Of a DNA stretch of 64,000 nt, positions 8,320-17,279 are shown in pieces; the first letter of the stretch is position 1; every line of letters begins with the position of its first letter. A program made the position numbers and the translations under genes. Under the pieces are notes generated by a model. The model ran no database searches and was not told where the DNA came from. It saw only the letters and a list, made by a program, of their open reading frames with translations. The stretch is from Streptomyces xanthophaeus (GTDB taxonomy: Bacteria; Actinomycetota; Actinomycetes; Streptomycetales; Streptomycetaceae): contig NZ_JOFT01000030.1 in the NCBI RefSeq assembly GCF_000725805.1, positions 42,977 to 106,976 on the forward strand, written 5' to 3'.

Positions 8320-8367
8320 GGCCCCGTGCGGTGGCGGCCCCGTGCGGTGGCGGCCCCGTGCGGTGGC
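8320..8367. repeat. three tandem copies of a 16-bp unit
   Basis: The unit GGCCCCGTGCGGTGGC is repeated three times exactly at 8320-8335, 8336-8351 and 8352-8367, ending 12 bases before the stop of the minus-strand hydrolase gene. Just before it, at about 8276-8311, a looser series of CATGCG elements is spaced 11-12 bases apart. No gene is visible in the 8159-8379 gap. Confidence 0.9.
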
Positions 8368-8379
8368 GGGCGCCGGGCG

Positions 8380-9018
8380 TCAGGCCGCCAGGCCCGTGAG
8401 CCAGCCGCCGACCGCCGCGGTGATCATGTCGAGGGCCTCCTCCTGGGTCAGGTCCGCCCGCTTCGGCAACGCGAAGCCGTGGTCCCCGAAGGGGATCTCC
8501 ACCAGCGTGTGCGCGCCCTCGGGGAACTCCTCCGGACGCCCGAAGGGGTCCCGTCCGCCCTGGACCACGAGGGTGGGCCGCCCGGCCCCGGTCAGCTCGC
8601 CCGCCCGGGAGCTCTCCGGCCGGCCCGGCGGGTGCAGGGGGAAGGCCAGCGCCAGTACCCCGGCCGCGTCCAGCTCGACGGCGGTCCGGCAGGCCACCCG
8701 GGCCCCGGCGCTGCGCCCGCCCGCGACCACCGGCAGCCCGGGCTCCACCAGCGCCGGCCACAGCCCGCGCCAGCCCTCGTCCAGCACCTTGGGCGCGGCG
8801 GCGACCTTCTTTCCCGCCACCCGCCAGGGCTGCTCCACCAGGGCCACGGTGATCCCCAGGGGCGGCAGGGCCGCCGCCAGGGCCGTCAGGTCACGTGCCT
8901 CGATGCCGCCGCCGGCGCCGTGGCTCACGGCGAGGACGAGGCGGGCCCCGGGGGCCGGGTGCCAGGTGATGCGGGCCTCGCCCGCCGGGGTGTCGACGCT
9001 CTCGGTACGCGTGGTCAT
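8380..9018 (-). CDS. alpha/beta hydrolase of the KANL3/Tex30 type
   Basis: 212 residues from the ATG at 9018; an ATG three codons earlier (9027) has an AGGGA site and is equally possible. The fold is shown by a first strand with LAVSHGAGGGIEA, the nucleophile elbow GGRSAGARVA (serine near residue 100), the strand TLVVQGGRDPFGRPEE with the acid residue, and GDHGFALP with the likely catalytic His near the C-terminus. It is predicted to be cytosolic; the substrate is unknown. The SRAP-domain gene ends 26 bases upstream on the same strand, so the two may form an operon. Confidence 0.85.
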   Translation of the reverse strand: MTTRTESVDTPAGEARITWHPAPGARLVLAVSHGAGGGIEARDLTALAAALPPLGITVALVEQPWRVAGKKVAAAPKVLDEGWRGLWPALVEPGLPVVAGGRSAGARVACRTAVELDAAGVLALAFPLHPPGRPESSRAGELTGAGRPTLVVQGGRDPFGRPEEFPEGAHTLVEIPFGDHGFALPKRADLTQEEALDMITAAVGGWLTGLAA

Positions 9019-9044
9019 GCCCCCCATCGTGCCGTCCCTGCCGG

Positions 9045-9863
9045 TCAGAAGAGGGTGCCCTCCTCCGGCGCGGCGAGTTCCTCCAGCAGCTCCGGCCCGT
9101 TGTTGCGCACGCTGCTCACCGCGGTGGACACCGGGTAGGCGCGCATCAGCCCGCCCGGCGGCGGCGCCAGCAGGTCCCGCAGCGAGCCCTCGGTGTCGGT
9201 GTCCGCCGGATCCAGCCAGGCGTCCCAGCGGTCCGGGGTGAGCATCAGGGGCATCCGGGGGTGGATCTCGGAGAGCGAGCGCGGGCCCTCGGCGGGGGCC
9301 ACGCCCAGCGGCCCGGTCTCGGCCTCGGTGGTGATCACCGAGCAGGTGACCCGCCAGGCGAGCGGGTGCGCGTCGGGCAGGGTCCGGTCGCGCCAGAACT
9401 CGTATATCCCGGCCATCGCGAAGACGGAGCCGTCCGAGGGGAGCACGAAGTACGGCTGCTTGCGGGCCCGCTTCTTCTTCCCCTCGACCTCCAGCTGCCG
9501 CTCGTCGTGGGCGGTGACCCACTCGTAGTAGCCGTCGGCGGGGACGATGCAGCGGCGCTGCGCGAAGGGCCGGCGGAAGGAGGGCTTCTCCGCGAGGGTC
9601 TCGGACCGGGCGTTGATCATCCGGGCGGCGCCGTCGGGGTTCTGCGCCCAGGAGGGCACGAGCCCCCACCGCAGGACGCGCAACTGGCGAACCGGACGCG
9701 GGTCCCGGGCGTCCTTCAAGGGACGGTCGAGGACGACGTGGACCTCTTTCGTCGGCGCCACGTTCCAGTCGGGGGCCAGGGACTCCTCAGGCTCCCACCG
9801 CTCGATGCCGAAGGCCTCCACCAGGTCCTCGGGCTTACGGCTCGCCGCATACCTTCCGCACAT
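9045..9863 (-). CDS. SRAP-domain protein (YedK/HMCES family), abasic-site shield
   Basis: 272 residues. The start is fixed by biochemistry: this family exposes Cys2 as its N-terminal catalytic residue, and the ATG at 9863 gives Met-Cys-Gly-Arg-Tyr. Other conserved residues are visible: NVAPTKE, RWGLVPSWA, INARSETLAEKPSF, RRCIVPADGYYEW with the active-site Glu, and EIHPRMPLML with the His. The family crosslinks to abasic sites in single-stranded DNA and protects them during replication. A Lys-Arg-rich insertion GKKKRARKQPY is typical of such DNA-contacting loops. It is divergent from the M50 peptidase gene. Confidence 0.95.
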   Translation of the reverse strand: MCGRYAASRKPEDLVEAFGIERWEPEESLAPDWNVAPTKEVHVVLDRPLKDARDPRPVRQLRVLRWGLVPSWAQNPDGAARMINARSETLAEKPSFRRPFAQRRCIVPADGYYEWVTAHDERQLEVEGKKKRARKQPYFVLPSDGSVFAMAGIYEFWRDRTLPDAHPLAWRVTCSVITTEAETGPLGVAPAEGPRSLSEIHPRMPLMLTPDRWDAWLDPADTDTEGSLRDLLAPPPGGLMRAYPVSTAVSSVRNNGPELLEELAAPEEGTLF

Positions 9864-9916
9864 GACTGCCACACTGCCATGGCACCCGACCACCACCGCA
9901 AGGAGTCCGCCACTTC

Positions 9917-10627
9917 ATGGACAGCACGACGGCCGGCCTGTGGGACCGGCTCACGGGCATACAGACGGCCCCCGAGCAGTGGCTGGTGATCGCGACCGCG
10001 CTGGTCGCGCTGGCTGCCGTGGGGCCCCGCCCGCTGTGGCGGATCTCGCGCAACGCCGTGACCATCGCGCACGAGGGCGGGCACGGTCTGCTGGCGCTGC
10101 TGACCGGCCGGCGCCTGGACGGGATACGGCTGCACTCCGACACCAGCGGGGTCACCGTCAGCCGCGGACGCCCCACCGGGCCCGGGATGATCCTGACCGC
10201 CGCCGCCGGGTACACCGCGCCCTCGCTGCTGGGGCTGGGCGGGGCGGCGCTGCTGTCGGCGCACCGGATCACCCTGCTCCTGTGGGCGGCGACCGCCCTG
10301 CTGCTGGTGATGCTGGTGATGATCCGCAACGCCTACGGCGCCCTCACCGTGGTCCTGACCGGCGGAACCTTCCTGCTGGTCTCCTGGCTGGCGCCGGCCG
10401 AGGTACAGGCCGTGTTCGCGTACGCGGTGGTGTGGTTCCTGCTGCTCGGCGGGGTCCGGCCGGTCTTCGAGCTCCAGGCCAAGCGGCGGCACGGCGGGGC
10501 TCCTGATTCCGACGCCGACCAGCTGGGACGTCTCACGCACGTCCACCCGGTGGTGTGGCTGATCCTCTTCCACGTCGTCGCACTGTGCTCCCTGATCGGC
10601 GGCGGGCGCTGGCTGCTCGGCTTCTGA
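9917..10627 (+). CDS. M50B-type integral membrane metallopeptidase homologue
   Basis: 236 residues from an ATG at 9917 with AAGGAG 11 bases upstream. The zinc motif HEGGHGL (HExxH) lies near residue 52, next to the first membrane region, and about five to six further hydrophobic segments follow, including one very Leu-rich stretch near 130-145. Site-2-type proteases of this kind cut within or near membranes. The second metal ligand (usually an Asp further on) is not obvious, so activity is not certain. The aroA gene follows 53 bases downstream. Confidence 0.85.
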   Translation: MDSTTAGLWDRLTGIQTAPEQWLVIATALVALAAVGPRPLWRISRNAVTIAHEGGHGLLALLTGRRLDGIRLHSDTSGVTVSRGRPTGPGMILTAAAGYTAPSLLGLGGAALLSAHRITLLLWAATALLLVMLVMIRNAYGALTVVLTGGTFLLVSWLAPAEVQAVFAYAVVWFLLLGGVRPVFELQAKRRHGGAPDSDADQLGRLTHVHPVVWLILFHVVALCSLIGGGRWLLGF

Positions 10628-10680
10628 GACGGGGCCGCGATCAAGATCTGTGGCCATGGGAAGCCACTAAAGTGGGGGCC

Positions 10681-12054
10681 ATGACCGAGACCCCCGCGCT
10701 CCCCGTCCTCTGGCCCGCCCCGACCGCCGACACCGCCGTCCACGCCACCGTCACCGTGCCGGGTTCCAAGTCGGTCACCAACCGCGCGCTCGTCCTGGCC
10801 GCCCTGGCCTCGGAGCCGGGCTGGGTGCGCCGTCCGCTGCGCTCGCGCGACTCCCAGCTGATGTCGGACGCGCTGCGCGCGATGGGCGTGGGCATCGAGG
10901 AGACCGTCTCCTCCAGCTCCGCGGGCGAGGGCGCGAGCGGTGAGGCCTGGCGGGTCATCCCCGCCGCCCTGCACGGCCCGACGACCGTGGACGTCGGCAA
11001 CGCGGGCACGGTCATGCGCTTCCTGCCGCCCGTCGCCACCCTCGCCGACGGCGACATCCGCTTCGACGGCGACCCGCGGTCCTACGAGCGCCCGCTGGGC
11101 CAGGTCATCACCGCGCTGCGCACCCTCGGCGCCCGGATCGACGACGACGGCCGCGGCGCGCTGCCGCTGACCGTCCAGGGCGGCGGGGCCCTGGAGGGCG
11201 GCACGGTCGAGATCGACGCCTCCAACTCCTCGCAGTTCGTCTCCGCGCTGCTGCTCTCCGCCCCGCGCTTCAACCAGGGCGTCGAGGTCCGGCACGTGGG
11301 CGGCAACCTGCCCTCGATGCCGCACATCCGGATGACGGTGGAGATGCTGCGCGCGGCGGGCGCCCAGGTGGACACCCCCGAGGCGGGCGGCGAGAAGGAC
11401 GTGTGGCGGGTCGCCCCCGGCGCGCTGCTGGGCCGCGACATGGTGGTGGAGCCGGATCTCTCCAACGCCCAGCCCTTCATGGCCGCCGCCCTGATCACCG
11501 GCGGTACGGTCACCATCCCGGACTGGCCGCGCCGCACCACCCAGCCCGGTGACGCGCTGCGCCGGATCTTCACCGAGATGGGCGGCTCCTGCGAGCTGAC
11601 CGACGACGGCCTGGTCTTCACCGGCACCGGCAAGATCCACGGCATCGACGTGGACCTGAGCGAGGTCGGCGAGCTCACCCCGGGCATCGCCGCGGTCGCG
11701 GCGCTGGCCGATTCGGAGTCCGTCCTGCGCGGGGTCGCGCACCTGCGGCTGCACGAGACGGACCGGCTGGCCGCCCTGACCCGGGAGATCAACGCGCTCG
11801 GCGGCGACGTCACCGAGACCGCGGACGGTCTGCACATCCGGCCGCGCCCGCTGCACGGCGGCACCTTCCACACGTACGACGACCACCGGATGGCCACCGC
11901 GGGCGCGGTGATCGGCCTGGCGGTGCAGGACGTGATGATCGAGAACGTGGCGACCACCGCGAAGACCCTCCCGGACTTCCCGGCGATGTGGACGGACATG
12001 CTCGCCGGGGACGGCGGGCCCGCGGCGGCCCCCGTAGCGGGTGCGGGAGCGTAG
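10681..12054 (+). CDS. aroA: 3-phosphoshikimate 1-carboxyvinyltransferase (EPSP synthase)
   Basis: 457 residues. It joins shikimate 3-phosphate and phosphoenolpyruvate in the shikimate pathway in the cytosol. Visible hallmarks are PGSKSVTNRAL, VDVGNAGTVMRFLPP, the SSQFVSALLL segment, the LHETDRLAAL motif and the C-terminal DDHRMATAGAV. The E. coli motif around Gly96-Pro101 reads NAGTAMRP; here the Pro position is Phe, as in actinobacterial enzymes. There is no Shine-Dalgarno sequence, and a -10-like TAAAGT ends 7 bases before the ATG, so the mRNA may be leaderless. The rsgA gene follows directly, 8 bases after the stop. Confidence 0.96.
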   Translation: MTETPALPVLWPAPTADTAVHATVTVPGSKSVTNRALVLAALASEPGWVRRPLRSRDSQLMSDALRAMGVGIEETVSSSSAGEGASGEAWRVIPAALHGPTTVDVGNAGTVMRFLPPVATLADGDIRFDGDPRSYERPLGQVITALRTLGARIDDDGRGALPLTVQGGGALEGGTVEIDASNSSQFVSALLLSAPRFNQGVEVRHVGGNLPSMPHIRMTVEMLRAAGAQVDTPEAGGEKDVWRVAPGALLGRDMVVEPDLSNAQPFMAAALITGGTVTIPDWPRRTTQPGDALRRIFTEMGGSCELTDDGLVFTGTGKIHGIDVDLSEVGELTPGIAAVAALADSESVLRGVAHLRLHETDRLAALTREINALGGDVTETADGLHIRPRPLHGGTFHTYDDHRMATAGAVIGLAVQDVMIENVATTAKTLPDFPAMWTDMLAGDGGPAAAPVAGAGA

Positions 12055-12062
12055 GGCCCGTC

Positions 12063-13073
12063 ATGCGCAGGTACGGCAAGCACACCGACGAGGACGACAT
12101 CCGCCAGCGGCCCAACCCCAAGGGCAACCGGCCGCGGACGAACATCCGGCCCAAGCACGAGGACGCCTCCGAGGGCTTCGTCCTCACCGTCGACCGGGGC
12201 CGGCTGACCTGCCTGGTCGGGGACCGCACGGTGCACGCCATGAAGTCCAGGGAGCTGGGCCGCAAGGCGGCGGTGGTCGGTGACCAGGTCTGGATCGTCG
12301 GCGACCTCTCCGGCAAGAAGGACACCCTGGCCCGGATCGTACGGATCGAGGAGCGCAAGTCCGTCCTGCGGCGCACCGCCGACGACGACGACCCGTACGA
12401 GCGCGTGGTCGTCGCCAACGCCGACCAGCTGGCCATCGTCACGGCCCTGGCGGACCCGGAGCCCCGGCCCCGGATGATCGACCGCTGCCTGGTGGCGGCG
12501 TACGACGCCGGGCTGGAGCCGCTGCTGGTGCTCACCAAGTCCGATCTGACCTCCGCCGACAAGATCCTGGAGATCTACTCCACCTTCGGCCTGAACTACG
12601 TCGTCACCAACCGCGAGGAACTCGCGACGGGCGACGCCGCCGACCGGGTGCGGGAGCGGCTGAACGGCCGGATCACCGCCTTCGTGGGCCACTCGGGCGT
12701 GGGCAAGACCACCCTGGTCAACTCGCTGGTCGCCGAGGGCCGCCAGCGCGCCACCGGTCACGTCAACGCGGTGACCGGCCGCGGCCGGCACACCACCACC
12801 TCGGCGCTGGCCCTGCCGCTGCCGGGCGGCGACGGCTGGGTCATCGACACCCCGGGCGTGCGCTCCTTCGGGCTGCACCACGTGGATCCCTCCCGGGTGA
12901 TCCTGGCCTTCCCCGACCTGGTGCCGGGCACGGAGGGCTGCCCGCGCGCGTGCAGCCACGACGAGACGGACTGTGCGCTCGACGCGTGGGTGGAGGACGG
13001 CCACGCGGACCCGGCGCGGCTGTACTCGCTGCGGCGGCTGCTCCAGACGCGCGAACGCCGCGAGGGCGACTGA
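12063..13073 (+). CDS. rsgA: ribosome small-subunit-dependent GTPase A
   Basis: 336 residues from an ATG at 12063. RsgA helps late maturation of the 30S subunit. It shows the circularly permuted GTPase order of the family: an N-terminal OB-fold (about 35-110), then G4 (LTKSD, about 158), then G1 GHSGVGKTTL (about 208) and G3 IDTPGVRSF (about 260), and finally a zinc knuckle with CPRACSHDETDC. A basic N-terminal tail (RQRPNPKGNRPR) fits RNA contact. It is probably an operon with aroA, since 8 bases separate them. Confidence 0.95.
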   Translation: MRRYGKHTDEDDIRQRPNPKGNRPRTNIRPKHEDASEGFVLTVDRGRLTCLVGDRTVHAMKSRELGRKAAVVGDQVWIVGDLSGKKDTLARIVRIEERKSVLRRTADDDDPYERVVVANADQLAIVTALADPEPRPRMIDRCLVAAYDAGLEPLLVLTKSDLTSADKILEIYSTFGLNYVVTNREELATGDAADRVRERLNGRITAFVGHSGVGKTTLVNSLVAEGRQRATGHVNAVTGRGRHTTTSALALPLPGGDGWVIDTPGVRSFGLHHVDPSRVILAFPDLVPGTEGCPRACSHDETDCALDAWVEDGHADPARLYSLRRLLQTRERREGD

Positions 13074-13205
13074 CCCGTCCGGCGCCGCACCGCGGGGTTT
13101 GCGGAGGGCCGCGGCTGGTAAATGGATAGTCGCACCAAGTGGCGCGCAGGTTCAGGCCGGACGTCGGGCCCAGACCGTGTCACGTGACGCGGGGAGGCAT
13201 TCGAC

Positions 13206-13529
13206 ATGGCGTGGCTGCTCGTCGTGGTCGCGGGAATCCTGGAGACCGGCTTCGCGGTCTGCCTCAAGCTGTCCCACGGCTTCACCCGGCTGTGGCCGAC
13301 CATCGCCTTCGCGTGCTTCGCCCTCGGCAGCTTCGGCCTGCTGACCCTGGCGCTCAAGAAGCTGGACGTGGGTCCCGCGTACGCAGTGTGGACGGGCATC
13401 GGGGCGGCCGGGACGGCGATCTACGGCATGGTCTTCCTCGGGGACCTCGTCTCCACCCTCAAGCTCGTGTCCATCTCGCTGGTCATCCTGGGGGTCATCG
13501 GGCTCCAGCTGTCCGGCTCCGCGCACTGA
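13206..13529 (+). CDS. small multidrug resistance (SMR) family transporter, SugE/Gdx-like
   Basis: 107 residues with four membrane segments. The family's proton/substrate-coupling glutamate is at position 13 (AGILETGFA), exactly where Gdx and EmrE have it. The sequence is closer to the SugE/Gdx subgroup (LKLSHGFTRL, GPAYAVWTGIGAAG, GDLVSTLKLVSISLVILGVIGLQL) than to EmrE; the subgroup exports guanidinium or related cations as a dual-topology dimer. There is a GGGGAGG site before the ATG. I looked for a guanidine riboswitch upstream and could not recognise one. Its 3' end overlaps the convergent TetR gene by 35 bases. Confidence 0.88.
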   Translation: MAWLLVVVAGILETGFAVCLKLSHGFTRLWPTIAFACFALGSFGLLTLALKKLDVGPAYAVWTGIGAAGTAIYGMVFLGDLVSTLKLVSISLVILGVIGLQLSGSAH

Positions 13530-14064
13530 ACGGCCGCAGCAGCTCGGCGAGCGCGGGCCCGGCGGGGCCCTCCGGCGGGGCTATCACGTAGGAGAGCGCG
13601 AGCCGGACGGCGAGTTCGCACCGCTGCGGCCCCTCCCCCGGCGTCAGGGCCGCGGCCGCCCGGTCCCGTACCTCGCGGGCCAGCTGCCCGGGCCCCTGCG
13701 GGCCGCCGCCCGGCCGCGCGGACGGGCCCGGGGCGGGCAGGGCGGTGTTCCAGGCCCCGGTGAGCAGGGCCCGTACGAGGGGCTGCGCGCGGGCCGCGCG
13801 TACGGTCCATTCGGCGACGGCCAGGAGCCGCTCGGCGGTCGTGGCCGGGCTGCCCAGGGCGCGGTCCACCCCGTCGAGGTACCGGTCGGCCTCGCGCCGG
13901 ACCAGGGCCCGGCCGAGGCCCGCCTTGCCGCCGAACTCGTTGTAGAGGGTCTGGCGGGACACCCCGGCGGCCGCCGCGACCTCGACCATCCGCACCGCGG
14001 GCCAGGGGCGGGCGGTCAGCGCGGCTGCGGCCGCTTCCAGCAAGGACTCCCGGGCTTCCGGCAT
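13495..14064 (-). CDS. TetR-family transcriptional regulator
   Basis: 189 residues from an ATG at 14064. Residues about 5-60 are a TetR helix-turn-helix: ESLLEAAAAALTA, then VAAAAGVSRQTLYNEFGGKAGL, with a YLDG-type linker. The rest is a helical ligand-binding domain rich in Ala, Arg and Pro. Most likely it represses a transporter. The convergent SMR gene, which its 3' end overlaps, is the obvious candidate partner, although divergent genes are more often the targets; hisN is divergent at 157 bases. Confidence 0.88.
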   Translation of the reverse strand: MPEARESLLEAAAAALTARPWPAVRMVEVAAAAGVSRQTLYNEFGGKAGLGRALVRREADRYLDGVDRALGSPATTAERLLAVAEWTVRAARAQPLVRALLTGAWNTALPAPGPSARPGGGPQGPGQLAREVRDRAAAALTPGEGPQRCELAVRLALSYVIAPPEGPAGPALAELLRPFSARSRTAGAR

Positions 14065-14220
14065 CGTCGCCTCCCCACTGGCCTGGCCGCTGGGCTCCTC
14101 CCGCCAGAGTTGACGGGGCGCCAGATCCTGTCAAGGGCGCATCCGTCGGTGAGGGGCGCGTTCCGGCCGCACTGTGGACCGCACTGGTAGGGGGTGCGGG
14201 AGTCTCGATAGTGTTCGGCT

Positions 14221-15024
14221 ATGCCCGCATATGACGATGATCTGCGCCTTGCCCTCGAACTCGCCGACGCGGCCGACGCCGTCACGATGCAGCGGTTCCG
14301 CGCCCTCGACCTGGTGGTCGAGACGAAGCCGGACATGACTCCGGTGAGCGAGGCGGACAAGGCCGCCGAGGAGGCGGTCCGCGCCGGGATCGAGGCCGCG
14401 CGCCCCGGTGACGCGATCCTGGGCGAGGAGTACGGGCTCAAGGGCAGCGGTCCGCGCCGCTGGGTGGTGGACCCGATCGACGGCACGAAGAACTACGTGC
14501 GCGGGGTCCCCGTCTGGGCGACGCTCATCTCCCTGATGGCCGAGGGCCCGGACGGGGTCTTCGAGCCCGTCGTCGGTGTGGTGTCGGCGCCGGCCCTCGG
14601 CCGCCGCTGGTGGGCCACCCGGGGCGGGGGCGCGTACGCGGGCGGGGCGCTCGGTGCGACCACGGAGATCGGCGTGTCCAAGGTGGCGGGGCTGGGAGAC
14701 GCCTCGTTCGCCTATTCCTCGCTGGGCGGCTGGGAGGAGCAGGGCCGGCTGGCCGGCTTCCTGGACCTGACCCGTGCGTGCTGGCGCACCCGCGGCTACG
14801 GCGACTTCTGGCCGTACATGATGGTGGCGGAGGGCTCCCTGGACCTGTGCGCCGAGCCGGAGCTGAACCTGTGGGACATGGCTGCCATCGCGGTCGTGGT
14901 GCAGGAGGCGGGCGGCCGTTTCACCAGCCTGGACGGGGTGGACGGGGTGCACGGCGGGAACGCGGCGGCGTCGAACGGGCTGCTGCACGAGGAGATGCTG
15001 GAGCACCTGCGCCCGCGCGCCTGA
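14221..15024 (+). CDS. hisN: histidinol-phosphatase, inositol-monophosphatase type
   Basis: 267 residues. It removes phosphate from histidinol phosphate, the penultimate step of histidine synthesis in actinobacteria. Metal-binding motifs of the IMPase fold are present: GEEYG (Glu near 68), WVVDPIDGTKNYVRG (about 80-94) and the C-terminal LNLWDMAAIAVVVQEAGG (about 218-235). It is closer to Streptomyces HisN than to inositol monophosphatase or CysQ. No Shine-Dalgarno is seen; TAGTGT at 14209-14214 lies 7 bases before the ATG, so the message may be leaderless. It stands alone, away from other his genes. Confidence 0.9.
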   Translation: MPAYDDDLRLALELADAADAVTMQRFRALDLVVETKPDMTPVSEADKAAEEAVRAGIEAARPGDAILGEEYGLKGSGPRRWVVDPIDGTKNYVRGVPVWATLISLMAEGPDGVFEPVVGVVSAPALGRRWWATRGGGAYAGGALGATTEIGVSKVAGLGDASFAYSSLGGWEEQGRLAGFLDLTRACWRTRGYGDFWPYMMVAEGSLDLCAEPELNLWDMAAIAVVVQEAGGRFTSLDGVDGVHGGNAAASNGLLHEEMLEHLRPRA

Positions 15025-15198
15025 CGGTGGCCGGGGTGCGCTGCCGTGCCCGGTGCGGCGGATGCGCCCCCTTACGCGCTCCTTGCTGGCCCCCCGCGTC
15101 CGTGGGAATCTGAGGATCCCCCCGCTTGTGCGCTTGTGAACGTCTTCTCAAGTGCACCCACCCAAGCGGCGGGACTCACCCAGGAGGTGGCTCTCTTC

Positions 15199-15591
15199 AT
15201 GCTCGTCCGTGACGCCATGAGCACCGTGATCCTCACCCTCGGACCCGCGCACACCCTCCGGCAGGCGGCCTGCCTGATGTCCGGCCGGCGCGTCGGCGCA
15301 GCCGTCGTCCTCGACCCCGACCACAGCGGGATCGGCATCCTGACCGAGCGCGACATCCTCAACTCGATCGGCGCGGGCCACGACCCGGACCGGGAGTCCG
15401 TGGGCGCGCACACGACCAACAACGTGGTGTTCTGCACGCCGGACGCCACCTTGCAGGACGCCGCCGAGGCCATGGCCCACGGCGGTTTCCGGCATCTGAT
15501 CGTGCTGGAGCACGGGGGCCCGGTGGGCATCGTCTCCGTACGCGACATCATCCGCTGCTGGGTCCCGGCACGGCGCACCGTATCGGCCTGA
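15199..15591 (+). CDS. CBS-domain pair protein
   Basis: 130 residues from an ATG at 15199 with AGGAGGTGG 9 bases upstream. It is essentially two CBS domains: residues 1-60 (VRDAMSTVILTLGP, GILTERDILNSI) and 65-125 (TPDATLQDAAEAMAHGGFRHL, GIVSVRDIIRCW). Free-standing CBS pairs bind adenine nucleotides and act as small energy or redox sensors; the partner is unknown. A GGGAAT-N18-GTG element about 90 bases upstream is a near miss for a sigma-R promoter. It converges on the catalase gene across a strong hairpin. Confidence 0.9.
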   Translation: MLVRDAMSTVILTLGPAHTLRQAACLMSGRRVGAAVVLDPDHSGIGILTERDILNSIGAGHDPDRESVGAHTTNNVVFCTPDATLQDAAEAMAHGGFRHLIVLEHGGPVGIVSVRDIIRCWVPARRTVSA

Positions 15592-15613
15592 GCCCCGGGC
15601 GCAGGGCGCGCAC

Positions 15614-15657
15614 GACGACGGGCCGCAACCCTCCGAGGAGGGTTGCGGCCCGTCGTC
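15614..15657. terminator. bidirectional hairpin terminator
   Basis: A perfect stem of about 20 bp (left arm begins GACGACGGGCCGC) closed by a CGAG-type loop, placed between the convergent CBS and catalase genes. Confidence 0.9.
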
Positions 15658-15679
15658 CTGCTACGGCAAGCAGTCCGGA

Positions 15680-17149
15680 TCAGCCGCGGAGGGCCTGGAC
15701 CGCGGCCTCCAGCCGCTTGCCGAAGTCACCGTCCGCCTGGCGGAAGTTGTTGATCGCGCGCTCGACTATGTCGTCACGGGAGACCTTGGCGATGAAGCCG
15801 GACAGGTTCTCGATCAGACGGGACTTCTCGTCCTCGGAGTACAGGCGGTAGAGGTTGCCCGCCTGGACGAAGTCGTTGTCCTCGCTGTGGACCGGCGCGG
15901 CGTGGTTGCCGGTGCCGCCGGTCACCGGGGTGGAGACCCACAGCGGGCGGTCCGTCTGGTGCGGGCCGCCGAAGCTGTTCGGCTCGTAGTTCTTCGCACC
16001 CTTGTGGCGCCCGTCGTACAGGTAGCCGTCGCGGGAGTTGGTGCGCGCCTCGGTGGCGTGCGGACGGTTCACCGGCAGGTGGTCGGCGTTGATGCCGACG
16101 CGGTAGCGGTGGGCGTCGCCGTAGCCGAAGAGACGGCCCTGGAGCATCTTGTCCGGGGACGGACCGATGCCGGGGACGAAGTGCGCGGGGCTGAAGATGC
16201 TCTGCTCGACCTCGGCGAAGACGTTCTCCGGGTTCCGGTTGAGCTCCAGCTTGCCGATCTCGATCGGCGGGTAGTCCTCGTGCGGCCACACCTTGGTGAG
16301 GTCGAACGGGTTGAAGCGGTACTCGGCCGCCTCGGCCGCCGGCATGATCTGCACCTGCACGGTCCAGCTCGGGAACTCGCCGCGCTCGATGGACTCGCGC
16401 AGGTCGCGCTGGTGGGAGTCGGGGTCCTCACCGGCGAGCTGGTTGGCCTCGGCCTGGGTGAGGTTCTTGATGCCCTGGTCGGTCTTGAAGTGGTACTTGA
16501 CCCAGAAGACCTCGCCGGCCTCGTTGTTCCACTGGAACGTGTGCGAGCCGTAGCCGTTCATGTGGCGGTAGGTCGCCGGGATGCCGCGGTCACCGAAGAG
16601 CCAGGTCACCTGGTGGGTCGACTCGGGGCTCAGGCCCCAGAAGTCCCACACGTTGTCGGCTTCCTGCGAGCCCGTGTACGGGTCGCGCTTCTGGGTGTGG
16701 ATGAAGTCCGGGAACTTGATGGCGTCCTTGATGAAGAACACCGGGGTGTTGTTGCCGACGAGGTCGTAGTTGCCCTCTTCGGTGTAGAACTTCAGGGCCC
16801 AGCCGCGGGGGTCGCGGACCGCGTCGGCGCTGCCGAGGTTGCCCGCAACGGTGGAGAAGCGCAGGAACGTTTCGGTCTGCTTGCCGACCTCGGACAGGAA
16901 CGCGGCGCGCGTCCACTGCGAGACGTCGCGCGTCAGCGTGAACGTGCCGTAGGCGCCGGCGCCACGGGCGTGCACCACGCGCTCCGGGATGCGCTCACGG
17001 TTGAAGTGGGCGAGCTTCTCGAGGAGGAGCTGGTCCTGGACCAGAACCGGGCCGCCGAGGCCGGCGGTCTCGCTGTTCTGGTTGTCAGCGACCGGAGCTC
17101 CGGCCTCCGTGGTGAGCGGTCCCTGCGTCACGTGCGCCTCCTGCGTCAT
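15680..17149 (-). CDS. katA: monofunctional haem catalase
   Basis: 489 residues from an ATG at 17149. It breaks down hydrogen peroxide. Catalytic His60 lies in [13 protein letters not shown], the active-site Asn in [13 protein letters not shown] (about 133), and the haem-ligand Tyr in the [14 protein letters not shown] signature (about 340). The length is that of small-subunit (clade 3) catalases. It is divergent from a Fur-family regulator, as in the S. coelicolor catA-catR locus, and a palindrome lies just upstream of its start, so peroxide-dependent derepression by CatR is likely. It is named here by function; Streptomyces literature also uses catA. Confidence 0.96.
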   Translation of the reverse strand: MTQEAHVTQGPLTTEAGAPVADNQNSETAGLGGPVLVQDQLLLEKLAHFNRERIPERVVHARGAGAYGTFTLTRDVSQWTRAAFLSEVGKQTETFLRFSTVAGNLGSADAVRDPRGWALKFYTEEGNYDLVGNNTPVFFIKDAIKFPDFIHTQKRDPYTGSQEADNVWDFWGLSPESTHQVTWLFGDRGIPATYRHMNGYGSHTFQWNNEAGEVFWVKYHFKTDQGIKNLTQAEANQLAGEDPDSHQRDLRESIERGEFPSWTVQVQIMPAAEAAEYRFNPFDLTKVWPHEDYPPIEIGKLELNRNPENVFAEVEQSIFSPAHFVPGIGPSPDKMLQGRLFGYGDAHRYRVGINADHLPVNRPHATEARTNSRDGYLYDGRHKGAKNYEPNSFGGPHQTDRPLWVSTPVTGGTGNHAAPVHSEDNDFVQAGNLYRLYSEDEKSRLIENLSGFIAKVSRDDIVERAINNFRQADGDFGKRLEAAVQALRG

Positions 17150-17200
17150 TCCTGCATGTCCTGTCCTTGGCCAGTGCCGTATCCGATCCTACGATGGACT

Positions 17201-17213
17201 TTGTCTAAGTCAA
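17201..17213. promoter_or_regulatory. palindromic Fur/PerR-family box between katA and catR
   Basis: TTGTCTAAGTCAA is a near-perfect palindrome (TTGwCTwAGwCAA) centred 57 bases from the katA start and 73 from catR. It is AT-richer than its surroundings and looks like the operator of the peroxide-sensing CatR repressor. Binding is inferred from position and symmetry. Confidence 0.65.
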
Positions 17214-17279
17214 GTGGTCATCCAATTCGACACCGGTTCGGGAGTTACACCGAGTCCCCACGCTGTTAGGCTGGCGTCC

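Noticed and set aside
13074..13205. Guanidine riboswitch upstream of the SMR transporter gene
   Set aside because: SugE/Gdx-type genes often have one, but I could not find the conserved loops of class I, II or III; only the ribosome site and a weak -10-like TAGTCG are visible.
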